Source: Paraburkholderia sp. UYCP14C | GTDB taxonomy: Bacteria; Pseudomonadota; Gammaproteobacteria; Burkholderiales; Burkholderiaceae | Assembly: GCF_004197395.1 (NCBI RefSeq) | Contig: NZ_SELS01000050.1 | Span: 1 to 64,000 of the forward strand | Length of the DNA: 64,000 nucleotides | Direction of reading: 5' to 3' | Made by a program: the position numbers and the translations under genes | The notes under the pieces: model-generated | The model's database searches: none | Told to the model about the DNA's origin: nothing | What the model saw: the letters and a program-made list of their open reading frames with translations, nothing else | In this document: positions 6,927-15,351 of the stretch, in pieces | Layout: each line of letters opens with the position of its first letter | How positions within the stretch are numbered: position 1 is the first letter of the stretch

Positions 6927-8891
6927 ATGTGCGCCAACCCTGCTTTGCCTACGCAAACTGGCGTGCCCGTGTTCCAGACCACGGGCCGCATCTCCTCGTT
7001 CGGCAACGACGCGATCGCATTGCGCTGGACGAAAGAGGATGAACGTCTCGCCGGTTTCTCGCTGATCGATTGCGAGCGGAAACTCACGCTGCCCATCGTC
7101 GCGCCGTTCGCGCTCACGCTTGCTGACGGAACCACCATGGGCCTGGCCGAGCTGAAGGTCATTGCGCCCGCGAGCGACGCTGCGCTCGAACCCAACCCGC
7201 TTGCGTCCCGCCTGGGCGAACGAATCGCAGGGCGACGTGTAAGCGTCTCCCTGGTCGATGCTCATGGGCGCCTGAAGGTGCAATGGAGCGTGGAGCAGCG
7301 CGAAGGTTCGCGATATCTGCGCGCCCAGCTGGCGATTACGGCGCTTCTTCAGGACGAAGCGATCTCCGCCGTGTCATTGCTGCAGACGCGCGCCGCTGGC
7401 GCCAAGGCCAGTAGTGAGCGCAAGGGCACGCCGGTCATCGCGGGTGACTTCTATCTGGGCTTCGAGCACCCGCTGGCGACCAGTCAGGTGGAGGGCCACA
7501 GCCTCAGCTTTGTGCTGCATCGCGCGTTGCCGCTGGAGAAAGACAGGACGCTGCTCTACTCCGCCGTGGCAGGCGTAGCCAGTGACGGCCAGATCCGACG
7601 CGACTTCGGCATCTATCTGGAGCGGGAACGGGCCCGCCCCTATCGCCCGTTTCTGCACTACAACAGTTGGGGCGACATCGGCTACCTCACGCCGTACACG
7701 CAGGAGCAGGCACTCGAGCGCATCGAAACGATCGGCCACGAGTTGCACACAGCGCGCGGGGTGCAGATCGACTCGTTCCTGTTCGACGATGGCTGGGACG
7801 ACCTTGGCGGCGGCTGGCGATTCAGCAACGCATTTCCACAGGGCTTCGTTCCGCTGCGCGACGCGGCCGCGCAATTCGGCGCCGCTCCCGGTATATGGCT
7901 TTCCCCGTGGGGCGGCTACGGTACGCCGAAGCAGGAACGCGTGACGCGAGGCCGTGGCGCCGGTTACGAGGTCATCGACGACGGTCTGGCGCTATCGGGG
8001 CCGACGTACTACCGGCGCTTTCATGAAGTCGTGATGGACTTGCTCGACAGGGGCGGCGTCAACCAGTTCAAGTTCGACGGCACAGGCAATGCCGACAGAG
8101 TGTTCCCCGGCAGCCTGTTCGATAGCGATTGGGACGCGGCGATTCAACTGATCGAGGACATCCGCGCGGCGAAACCCGAAACCTTCGTCAATCTCACCAC
8201 AGGCACACATCCGTCGCCGTTCTGGCTGCGCCATGTCGACTCCATCTGGCGCGGCGGCAGCGACGATGGCCTGGCGGGCAGCGGCACCAACCGCGAGCGC
8301 TGGATCACATACCGCGACACGCAGACGTATCACAACGTCGTGGAGCGCAGTCCGCTCTTTCCACTCAATTCGCTGATGCTGCACGGCATCCTTTACGCGC
8401 AGTGCAATCCACGCCTCGATACGTCGGCGGGCGACGCCTTCTCGAACGAAGTGTGGTCGTACTTCGGGACCGGCACGCAATTGCAGGAGCTATACATCAC
8501 GCCGGCGCTGCTGGGCGAGCACGACTGGGATGTGCTTGCGCGCGCGGCCCGATGGGCGCGCGAAAACGGCCACATACTGCGCGACAGCCATTGGATCGGC
8601 GCAGCGCCGGACGAACAGGCGGTCTACGGTTGGGCAGCGTGGGCGCCGCACAAGGCGATCGTGACGCTGCGCAATCCTCACAGCCGCACGCAACGCTTCA
8701 CACTCGACCTGCGGCGCCAACTTGAACTGCCGGATGGGGCGGCGGGACGATTCGAAACGCGCAGCGTCGGGCGTGCAGGGGCTTCCGGTATTCCTGCTCA
8801 CCTCGACGCGGATCGGCGGCAAGCACTGCAACTCGCGCCGTTCGAAGTACTGACGCTCGAACTGCTGCCGGTTGCGGCCGCGAAGCGATGA
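6927..8891 (+). CDS. Clan GH-D glycoside hydrolase, alpha-galactosidase-like (GH36-type)
   Basis: A 654-residue glycosidase with no signal peptide, so probably cytosolic. After an N-terminal beta domain, the TIM barrel shows YNSWGDIGY (about 246), DSFLFDDGWDD (about 281) and KFDGTGN (about 381), where Asp takes the place of the nucleophile in the KWD motif of GH36/GH27 enzymes; WRGGSDDG (about 441) may supply the acid. A C-terminal beta domain follows. The ATG at 6927 is preferred; a TTG at 6864 would add 21 residues. It is convergent with a GH35 gene, which suggests joint use of a galactoside. Substrate specificity is inferred and not certain. Confidence 0.8.
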   Translation: MCANPALPTQTGVPVFQTTGRISSFGNDAIALRWTKEDERLAGFSLIDCERKLTLPIVAPFALTLADGTTMGLAELKVIAPASDAALEPNPLASRLGERIAGRRVSVSLVDAHGRLKVQWSVEQREGSRYLRAQLAITALLQDEAISAVSLLQTRAAGAKASSERKGTPVIAGDFYLGFEHPLATSQVEGHSLSFVLHRALPLEKDRTLLYSAVAGVASDGQIRRDFGIYLERERARPYRPFLHYNSWGDIGYLTPYTQEQALERIETIGHELHTARGVQIDSFLFDDGWDDLGGGWRFSNAFPQGFVPLRDAAAQFGAAPGIWLSPWGGYGTPKQERVTRGRGAGYEVIDDGLALSGPTYYRRFHEVVMDLLDRGGVNQFKFDGTGNADRVFPGSLFDSDWDAAIQLIEDIRAAKPETFVNLTTGTHPSPFWLRHVDSIWRGGSDDGLAGSGTNRERWITYRDTQTYHNVVERSPLFPLNSLMLHGILYAQCNPRLDTSAGDAFSNEVWSYFGTGTQLQELYITPALLGEHDWDVLARAARWARENGHILRDSHWIGAAPDEQAVYGWAAWAPHKAIVTLRNPHSRTQRFTLDLRRQLELPDGAAGRFETRSVGRAGASGIPAHLDADRRQALQLAPFEVLTLELLPVAAAKR

Positions 8892-8910
8892 AGGCGATGC
8901 GACGTATGAG

Positions 8911-10767
8911 CTAGTACAAGCTGTCGGCAAGTCGAACCGGCTTTGCCTCGATCTGATGAAGGTCGAAGACCAGCACCTCGTTGTTACCTTGCACGAGCCA
9001 CGGCGCGGGGCAATACAGGCGCCTTTGCGGGCCGATGTTCCAGTAGCGTCCGAGGTTGTGGCCATTGACCCAGACGATGCCCTTGGTCCAGTTGCTCAGG
9101 TCGAGCCAGGTATCGCCGACTTCAGTCAGCAGCACATTCGCCCTGTAAAAGAGGCCGGGCTTCCGCGGGTTCGTGCACGCTTCGTTGAGGTTGGCGACGA
9201 ACGTTTCATCCATCGGCAGCAGGTAGACATCCCATTCATCGAGCAACGAGAGCGAGCCGTCCATGTGTTTCATCGTGACCGGCTCGAGCAGACCTTTGCG
9301 GTCGACGATCGCGGGTCCGAAGTTGACGCGCCCCATGGCCTCGACGAGTATCTCCAGCGCTACCGGGCCGCCCGGGTTCGACTCGCGGTTCCGCCGCGCC
9401 GAAGCCAGCTTAAGCGGCGCGCGATGCGTCATGTGGAGCGACTGCGCGTACTTCTGCGGCAGTTGCGCCCTCGATACGCCGCCCGCGTACCGTTCACCGA
9501 GAAAGACGGTTGCATAGTCATGAACGCCGCTGATATCCAGCACGCCGCACGCGTGCTCCGGCAACCGCTTGCGATACAGCACGAAGCCGAACGCCTGACC
9601 GTAGCCTTCAAACGACTGCAGACCGACGCCATGCTCTTGCGGCAGTGCCGCGGGCAGGTTGTCCCAGATCGACGCGTAGAGCGTTGGCATCAAGGGCGCA
9701 ACGCCTGCGCAGTCGAGCGTGCCGATGGCGTCGGGTATGGCTGGCAACGGTTCGGGCAGATAGCTGGCGATCAGGTCTCGATACTTCATGTACTTCGGCG
9801 TCGCCGTGCCTTGCTCATTGATCGGCGCCGAGTAGTCATAGCTCGTGATGTCGGGCTGATAGTTGCCTGAATCGTCCACGTTCGCCCCGGCAAAAAAGCC
9901 AAAGCTCGTGCCGCCGTGAATGACATACAGGTTGAATGACAGCCGCGCCTGCATGAACGCGGCCAAGGTGCTGGAGAGGTCGTAGTCCACCCCCGCGAAC
10001 CCCGCTTCGCCCCAATGCGTGAGCCACCCTGGGTACACCTCGCCAGCCATCGCGGGCACCGACGGGAATTCGCGGCGCACCGTTGCGATTTGCGCTGCGT
10101 CCCCATTGCTCAGCGCGATCGCGCCGCCCGTTACCGTGGTGTGATGGCGTTCGAGTTGAAGCAGACCGTCTTCGGTGTAGAACGGCCCCGTTATTCCTCC
10201 GTCGAGCCAAAGCTGCCGGAGCTCTTCGAGGTAAGCCGGATTGCTCGCATACGAACCGAATTCGTTCTCGATCTGGATCATCAGGATCGGTCCGCCGTGC
10301 TCGCACATCAATGGCTTGACACGCGGAACCAGTTCGTCGATATAGCGAGCCACCGCCGCCATGTAGCGAGGATCGGTGGCCGAGTCCGTGCGCAACCGGA
10401 TGTCCGGATCGCGCAACAGCCAGGACGGCAGGCCACCCAGATCCCACTCTGCGCAAACGTAAGGACCGGGGCGCAACAACACCCACATCTGCTCGGATTG
10501 GCATAGACGGATGAAGGTCTCGATATCGCGATTGCCGCTGTGGAAGTCGAACACGCCTCTACGTGTCTCGTGGTAATTCCACATGATGTACAACGCTATG
10601 CAGTTCATTCCCATCGCCCTTGCCATGCGGATTCGGTGTTGCCAGTACTCGCGCGGGATGCGGGCTGGATGCATCTCGCCGCTGCGAATCTGGAACGGCA
10701 GGCCGTCGAGCAGGAAATGTTCGCCGTCGGGGCTGAAGGAGAAGCTGTGGCTGCGTTCGAGGTTCAC
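8911..10767 (-). CDS. GH35 beta-galactosidase
   Basis: A 618-residue glycosyl hydrolase of family 35. Family blocks are in order: GEMHPARIPREYW (30), RPGPYVCAEWDLGGLPSWLL (99-118), QIENEFGSY (165, Glu169 as acid/base) and AGEVYPGWLTHWGE (241, Glu243 as probable nucleophile). C-terminal beta-sandwich domains end in a GRYWNIGPQ motif. No signal peptide is seen, so it probably acts on imported oligosaccharides. The start is a GTG at 10767; no ATG nearby keeps the full N-terminus, and the ribosome site is weak. The stop is 19 bases from that of the convergent alpha-galactosidase-like gene. Confidence 0.93.
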   Translation of the reverse strand: MNLERSHSFSFSPDGEHFLLDGLPFQIRSGEMHPARIPREYWQHRIRMARAMGMNCIALYIMWNYHETRRGVFDFHSGNRDIETFIRLCQSEQMWVLLRPGPYVCAEWDLGGLPSWLLRDPDIRLRTDSATDPRYMAAVARYIDELVPRVKPLMCEHGGPILMIQIENEFGSYASNPAYLEELRQLWLDGGITGPFYTEDGLLQLERHHTTVTGGAIALSNGDAAQIATVRREFPSVPAMAGEVYPGWLTHWGEAGFAGVDYDLSSTLAAFMQARLSFNLYVIHGGTSFGFFAGANVDDSGNYQPDITSYDYSAPINEQGTATPKYMKYRDLIASYLPEPLPAIPDAIGTLDCAGVAPLMPTLYASIWDNLPAALPQEHGVGLQSFEGYGQAFGFVLYRKRLPEHACGVLDISGVHDYATVFLGERYAGGVSRAQLPQKYAQSLHMTHRAPLKLASARRNRESNPGGPVALEILVEAMGRVNFGPAIVDRKGLLEPVTMKHMDGSLSLLDEWDVYLLPMDETFVANLNEACTNPRKPGLFYRANVLLTEVGDTWLDLSNWTKGIVWVNGHNLGRYWNIGPQRRLYCPAPWLVQGNNEVLVFDLHQIEAKPVRLADSLY

Positions 10768-11132
10768 GATGGGCGTTGTCGAATTGGCTAATACAGGCTA
10801 CCTGTTTTGGCGCATTATGGCGGGACGGCGTACCGCGTTCATCCAATGTCCGGAAAGCGCGAAGTGCTGACGGATCGGCCCGAAGCGATTGGTTTATTCG
10901 TGTGGCGCACAGCACGATATGCGCGGAATCGCACAGAGCGACGCGCGCCGGCCACCCTATTCTGCTCGATGCCGCACCCACGGAGCGCGAGTATGAAAGG
11001 CCGCTGTTTGCGCGTGCCTGGCACCTGTCTCAACGCCATGAGCAGTCGGTCAAGATCGGTCACAACCCCACGTCGACATCGGCAAGCCGCGCTGTCGCGT
11101 GAAATTAGCGTTTTCGCCAGCAGGTGCCGCCG
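10768..11132. other. Divergent promoter region, no gene seen
   Basis: This lies between the GH35 gene (minus) and the FecR gene (plus). Short open frames have neither ribosome sites nor recognisable products. A 5-3-5 inverted repeat ACAGG-CTA-CCTGT at 10793-10805 lies 26 bases upstream of the GH35 start and could be an operator. No regulator gene for the glycosidases is adjacent. Confidence 0.4.
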
Positions 11133-11702
11133 ATGCATGCTCCCTCCATCACCCGTGTCATGACTTTCGCGTGCGGCCTGGCGAGCACTGCCGTCATCGC
11201 CTTTAGCGCTCTCGCCGCCACTGCCACTTTTGCCGCTGGCCCTGCCGCGTCCACCGCGTCCGCTTCCGACGCCGCTGCCACGTCGACGAGCGCGCCCGCC
11301 GTCGCGTCCGATGTCGCCGGCGTCGTCAAGACCGTCAAGGGAACGGTGCGGCTCGAGCGGGCGGCAGGCAGTTCGCCGGCGGCGATCGGCAGCGACGTGT
11401 ACAGCAAAGACCGTGTCGTCACCGGCCCGGAATCGTCGGTCGGCATCACGCTGCGCGATACGACCCAGCTTTCGGCCGGCGCCAACACCACACTCGAACT
11501 CGACCAGTTCGCGTTCGACAGCACGACCCATGGCGGCGTGCTCAATGCGCGCGTGCAACGCGGATCGCTCGCCGTGATCTCCGGCAAGCTGGCCAAGGCG
11601 AATCCCGACTCGGTCCGCTTCAGCACGCCGACCACCACGCTGGGTGTGCGCGGCACGCAGTTCATCATCGAAGTCGGCGACAAAGGGGAGACTTCGCATT
11701 GA
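11133..11702 (+). CDS. Exported FecR-domain protein
   Basis: A 189-residue protein with an N-terminal signal sequence (residues about 1-37, hydrophobic core TFACGLASTAVIAFSAL ending AAG) and an Ala/Ser-rich linker. A periplasmic FecR domain follows from about residue 60: VKTVKGTVRLERA, the GITLRDTTQLSAGANTTLEL block and the closing TPTTTLGVRGTQF motif. It has no anti-sigma N-terminus, so it is not a classical FecR signal transducer. The ATG at 11133 is chosen over a GTG at 11124. Its stop overlaps the TTG start of the OmpA lipoprotein gene. FecR, OmpA and CHASE2 genes are commonly found together. Confidence 0.88.
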   Translation: MHAPSITRVMTFACGLASTAVIAFSALAATATFAAGPAASTASASDAAATSTSAPAVASDVAGVVKTVKGTVRLERAAGSSPAAIGSDVYSKDRVVTGPESSVGITLRDTTQLSAGANTTLELDQFAFDSTTHGGVLNARVQRGSLAVISGKLAKANPDSVRFSTPTTTLGVRGTQFIIEVGDKGETSH

Positions 11703-12316
11703 AAGCCGCGATCCGATCTGCGCGCGTCGCATCAGCGGCCGCGTTCGTCACACTGGGATGGCTCGCCGGGTGCAGCACGCCGCCGGACAAGATCATCCTG
11801 TTGCCCGATCCCGATGGGAAGGTCGGCGCGGTCGTGGTTCGCAGCGCGCGCGCCGAGCAGACCATCGACAAGGCTTACGCCGGCGTCGACGTCGCGCAGA
11901 ACGGCAGGATCGAAACGACCATGGACAGCCAGCAGGCCGTGCAAACCCGTTATGGCGATCTGCTCGCGGCGCGCCCGCCTCGCCCGGTGACCTTCACGCT
12001 GTTCTTCCTGTTCGACTCCGCGACCGAGCTGGCGCCGGAGTCGCCCGCCACGGTCGAAAAGATGAAAGTGGTGCTGGCGACCTGGCCTGCGCCGCAGGTA
12101 GTCGTGATCGGCCACACGGATCTGGCCGGCTCGCAGGAGTTCAACGACCGCTTGTCGATGCGGCGGGCCCAAAGCGCCGCGGCGTTTCTGATCAAGCAGG
12201 GAATTCCCGCGAAGCAGATCGAAACCGCCGGGCGCGGCAAGCGCGAGCCACTCGTCCCGACGCCGGACGGCGTGCCCAACCGCATGAACCGGCGGGTCGT
12301 GATCACCATTCAATGA
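11699..12316 (+). CDS. OmpA-family lipoprotein
   Basis: A 205-residue outer-membrane lipoprotein. The signal peptide ends in the lipobox LAGC, with Cys25 as the lipidation site. A C-terminal OmpA/peptidoglycan-binding domain spans about 100-200 (FLFDSATELAP, VVIGHTDLAGSQEFNDRLS, NRMNRRV). The start is a TTG at 11699 that overlaps the FecR stop in TTGA, with GGGGAG 9 bases upstream; this points to translational coupling. It probably anchors the FecR/CHASE2 module to the cell wall and outer membrane. Confidence 0.9.
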   Translation: MKAAIRSARVASAAAFVTLGWLAGCSTPPDKIILLPDPDGKVGAVVVRSARAEQTIDKAYAGVDVAQNGRIETTMDSQQAVQTRYGDLLAARPPRPVTFTLFFLFDSATELAPESPATVEKMKVVLATWPAPQVVVIGHTDLAGSQEFNDRLSMRRAQSAAAFLIKQGIPAKQIETAGRGKREPLVPTPDGVPNRMNRRVVITIQ

Positions 12317-12354
12317 CGCATACAGCCCGGCGCAGCTGACGACCCTTGCCCGCG

Positions 12355-13896
12355 ATGAAACGCTTCTTCGACCTCTGGCGCGCGCGGATCCGCAAACTAC
12401 TGAAGGCGTGTCAGGGGCGGCCGGTTGCATTGATCATACTGTTCGGCCTGAGCCTGCTGAACCTGATCAGCGAATGGCCGAGCGACATCCCGCGTCCGTC
12501 TTTTGTCGATACGGTCGACGACACGCTGCCGGACTCCTTTAAATCGGCGCGGCAACTCCTGTTCGATCAGTTCCAGCGCCACTACCCGCGCGTGCCGGCC
12601 ACGCAACCGGTGCTCATCGTCGAGATCGACGAGGAGACGCTCGCGAGCGTCGGCCAGTGGCCGTGGCCGCGGGACCGGCTCGCCGGTTTGGTCGACGCGA
12701 TCGCGGCGCAGCAACCGCTGGCGATCGGACTCGACATCTACATGCCGGAGCCGGACCAAACGTCTCCCGAGCGCGTCGCCGACAATCTGCCGCCCAGCGC
12801 CACGACGCTCGCCGCCGCGCTGCGCGCGCTGCCGATGCACGACGAGATCCTCGCGCGGTCATTGCGGGCGGCGCCGACCGTCCTCGGCGCGGCCGCGCTC
12901 GATCACCCCGCGCTCGCCACCCGGACCTCGATGCGCAACGCGCCGATCGTGCTGCACGGCAGCGATCCGCTCGATCGCGTGCGGCGCTTCGAGTATGTGC
13001 TCGCGAGCCTGCCGGTGCTGCAGGCGGCGGCGCATGGCCAGGCGCTGCTGAGTGTCGCGCTCGAACAGGGTGTGGTCCGGCACTTGCCGCTCGTCATGGG
13101 ACTCGGCGACAAACTCGTGCCGAGCCTGCCGATGGAAATGCTGCGCGTCGCAACCGGTTCGCCGGCCCTCGACGTCTATGCCGACCGCTCGGGCGTGCAG
13201 GCTGTCGGCGTGGCGGATGTACAGGTGCCCACGCAACCCGGTGGCGACATCTGGCTGCATTTCGCGTCGATCCGCTCGACGCTGGCCCGCTACGTGTCAG
13301 CCCGCGACGTCCTGCAAGGCAAGCTCGATCCGCAGCGCTTTCGCGACAAACTCGTGCTGGTCGGCCTGACCGGCGCCGGCGTGACGGACATGCGCACGAC
13401 GCCGCTCGGCGAACTGGTACCGGGGATCGAGATCCAGGCTCAGGTGATCGAGACGATCTTCGAGGGACGTTTCCTGCTTCGCCCCACGTGGCTGAAATGG
13501 GCGGAGACCGCCTTCATCATGGTGTTCGGGCTGCTGATCGTCTGGTACGTGCCGCGCAAGAACACCCGGCTCGCGACGTTCATGACGGCCGTGCCGAAGG
13601 GCATCGCGCTGGTCGGCGTGTCGCTGCATCTGCTGAATGTGCTGTGCTGCTTTTACATCTTCATCCACTTCGGGTTGCTGGTCGACGCCGCGGCGATCTT
13701 TATCATTCTGTCGGCCGTGATGGGCTGCTTTCTGTCGCCGTCGTTGCTTCATCTGCAGCGGTTGGCGACTGCGGAAGCTGCGCTTGCGCGGGCGGTGCCT
13801 CCGGTTCAGGTTCAGGCGCAGATACAGGCTCAAGCCCAAGCCAGCCGCCCTGGTGAAAAAAGCGAAGGCGGTGCGGGCGAGGCGCCGAGGTCATGA
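12355..13896 (+). CDS. CHASE2 sensor membrane protein lacking an output domain
   Basis: A 513-residue membrane protein. One N-terminal helix (about 25-43) is followed by a large periplasmic CHASE2 domain (about 45-370, with VLIVEIDEETLASVGQWPW and VLVGLTGAGVTDMRTTPLG) and three closing helices (about 380-470). In most family members these helices lead into an adenylate/guanylate cyclase, GGDEF or kinase domain. Here the chain ends with a Gln/Ala-rich tail of about 40 residues, so no catalytic output is present. The ATG at 12355 follows a TTG alternative at 12346. It is third in the FecR/OmpA operon. Confidence 0.88.
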   Translation: MKRFFDLWRARIRKLLKACQGRPVALIILFGLSLLNLISEWPSDIPRPSFVDTVDDTLPDSFKSARQLLFDQFQRHYPRVPATQPVLIVEIDEETLASVGQWPWPRDRLAGLVDAIAAQQPLAIGLDIYMPEPDQTSPERVADNLPPSATTLAAALRALPMHDEILARSLRAAPTVLGAAALDHPALATRTSMRNAPIVLHGSDPLDRVRRFEYVLASLPVLQAAAHGQALLSVALEQGVVRHLPLVMGLGDKLVPSLPMEMLRVATGSPALDVYADRSGVQAVGVADVQVPTQPGGDIWLHFASIRSTLARYVSARDVLQGKLDPQRFRDKLVLVGLTGAGVTDMRTTPLGELVPGIEIQAQVIETIFEGRFLLRPTWLKWAETAFIMVFGLLIVWYVPRKNTRLATFMTAVPKGIALVGVSLHLLNVLCCFYIFIHFGLLVDAAAIFIILSAVMGCFLSPSLLHLQRLATAEAALARAVPPVQVQAQIQAQAQASRPGEKSEGGAGEAPRS

Positions 13897-13927
13897 CGCA
13901 GCCACCCTTTCGCCGCCCCTTCCCCAT

Positions 13928-13953
13928 AAAAAAAGCCGGCAAGCGTTGCCGGC
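13928..13953 (-). terminator. Rho-independent terminator of the YbaK-type gene
   Basis: On the minus strand a hairpin GCCGGCAA-CGC-TTGCCGGC (13935-13953) is followed by seven T residues (13928-13934). It lies about 70 bases past the stop of the minus-strand deacylase gene at 14024 and is oriented for it. Without a T tract on the plus side it is weaker for the convergent CHASE2 gene. Confidence 0.85.
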
Positions 13954-14023
13954 TAATGGATTGATACGCTCAACGAATCATTGTTTGCTCATTGCTTACC
14001 TGGTCCTCACTGGGCACCGCAGG

Positions 14024-14521
14024 CTACGCCCAAGCTCGCCCGCCCGACCCTCGCATCCGCCGCGCGAAATGCGCGCGCTCTGCGTCGTCCATCAGCATCA
14101 GGAACTGATCCGCTTCCATATGAATCAGTTCTTCGTGATCGCCCGCCTCGAAGTAGACGTCAGGCTGGCCGGCCAGGCTCGATTCCAGGTAAGTCTTCAT
14201 GCCATACGCCATACAGATCGGCGGCAGCGCTCCCACATCGCAGTCCTTGAACAATTCGCGCAGCTCGACTTCCGTGGCGAGAGTGAGCCGGCGCCCTGTC
14301 TTGCTCCAGAACTCGGAGAGTTGCACGGCGTACGTCGACGGCAACACGGCGGCCACATAGCCGTGTTCGTCTTCGAGGAGCACGGTTTTTGCGAGCCGGT
14401 CACCCGATATGTGCGCCGCAGCAGCCGTTTCGATACTCGAGTGGCTGTATGGGTGACGCACGACTTCGTATTGGGAGCCCTTGCTGCGCAGACGCTCCTG
14501 CAAGGTTGGCGAAATCGACAT
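14024..14521 (-). CDS. YbaK/ProX-type aminoacyl-tRNA deacylase
   Basis: A 165-residue protein of the YbaK/EbsC and ProRS-editing family, which hydrolyses mischarged tRNA (mostly Cys- or Ala-tRNA-Pro). The core shows the conserved Lys in GDRLAKTVLLED, then YAVQLSEFW and the GALPPICMAYGMKTYLESSL block. The length is standard for the stand-alone form. AGGAGGTGTG lies just upstream of the ATG at 14521. Which tRNA it edits cannot be told from sequence. Confidence 0.85.
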   Translation of the reverse strand: MSISPTLQERLRSKGSQYEVVRHPYSHSSIETAAAAHISGDRLAKTVLLEDEHGYVAAVLPSTYAVQLSEFWSKTGRRLTLATEVELRELFKDCDVGALPPICMAYGMKTYLESSLAGQPDVYFEAGDHEELIHMEADQFLMLMDDAERAHFARRMRGSGGRAWA

Positions 14522-14945
14522 GACACACCTCCTGTCGAATACGTGAAAAGGAATGAACGTTTGAGGTCTATTCAGAATAGTTCACGGACTGGTAATACGC
14601 ACGTCCCAAGGCGGCATAACGGCCGTGAGGTTTCGGCCTAGAATCGCCTGAGGAGGTGCCAGTCATGTCAGCTACCAGGCGCATCGATCCGTGCCATCCC
14701 GCCTATCAGGCGGCACTGCACAGGACCACCCGCTACCCTGCGGAGCACGTCACGTTGACAGCGGGTTCCAGGAGAAGGCAGCGCCCCTGTGCGGCGCATC
14801 GCAAGCTCGGGCGCGGCAAGGTCGGCGTCGGCGGCAGGAGCAGTGACAAGTAGGTCTGTGCGCGCCCTATATGCGCGTCCCGACAATGAATCAGGCGCTT
14901 AATCGCCGCCTCCCGGCTTCTGAAACTGTTATCGAGGAGATCGCC
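14522..14945. other. Divergent intergenic region
   Basis: This lies between the deacylase gene (minus) and the DUF3022-like gene (plus). Apart from the doubtful small frame at 14665 nothing is recognised. ATTCAGAATAGTTCA around 14570-14584 is locally AT-richer and may contain promoter elements. Confidence 0.35.
14665..14853 (+). CDS. Possible small Arg-rich protein, doubtful
   Basis: A 62-residue frame beginning MSATRRIDPCHPAYQ. AGGAGG lies at 14651-14656, 8 bases before the ATG, which is the only reason for listing it. The composition (Arg, His, Gly) looks like translated non-coding GC-rich DNA, and no family is recognised. It precedes the DUF3022-like gene by about 90 bases on the same strand. 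It may not be expressed. Confidence 0.25.
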   Translation: MSATRRIDPCHPAYQAALHRTTRYPAEHVTLTAGSRRRQRPCAAHRKLGRGKVGVGGRSSDK

Positions 14946-15275
14946 ATGTCCCGCGTGTCCGAATGGGTCAAGCTCCTGCTTCGTGAGGAATTCCCATCCG
15001 ACGTCGAATTTCTCGAAGGAAGTGGGCCCAACCATGTCGTAGTCGAATGGCCGGGAGTCGGACCGGATGACGCGCCGAGGTGCAACGCGCCGTTCGTCAT
15101 CGTGATCGATACGAAAGCGATCGACCGCTACGACAACAGCAACCCGTCGGAGCAGGCGCGAATGGCGTCGCGAATCCGCGAAATCGTGCAGCAGCGCGGC
15201 GCTCACTTCGTGGCTTCTGGTCCAGTCGACGTCGTCGAACCATTCGTCGTCGAGATTGACGACGGTGACCTCTAA
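14946..15275 (+). CDS. DUF3022-like small cytosolic protein
   Basis: A 109-residue acidic, soluble protein resembling the Burkholderia-restricted DUF3022 family. It starts MSRVSEWVKLLLREEFPS and contains VVVEWPGVGPDD and FVVEIDDGDL. There is no membrane segment or known catalytic motif. GAGGAG precedes the ATG at 14946 by about 7 bases; an upstream in-frame ATG at 14871 lacks such a site. Function is unknown. The gene is convergent with the AI-2E family gene. Confidence 0.75.
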   Translation: MSRVSEWVKLLLREEFPSDVEFLEGSGPNHVVVEWPGVGPDDAPRCNAPFVIVIDTKAIDRYDNSNPSEQARMASRIREIVQQRGAHFVASGPVDVVEPFVVEIDDGDL

Positions 15276-15351
15276 GGCATCGCCGGGAATGGAATGATCG
15301 GCTGAGCGGCGGCCAGCGCCGCTGGCGCGACGACGCCTCGCGCGCCGCGCA

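Noticed and set aside
12657-13856. 399-codon frame within the CHASE2 gene
   Set aside because: Alternative-phase shadow; does not supply a missing cyclase domain.
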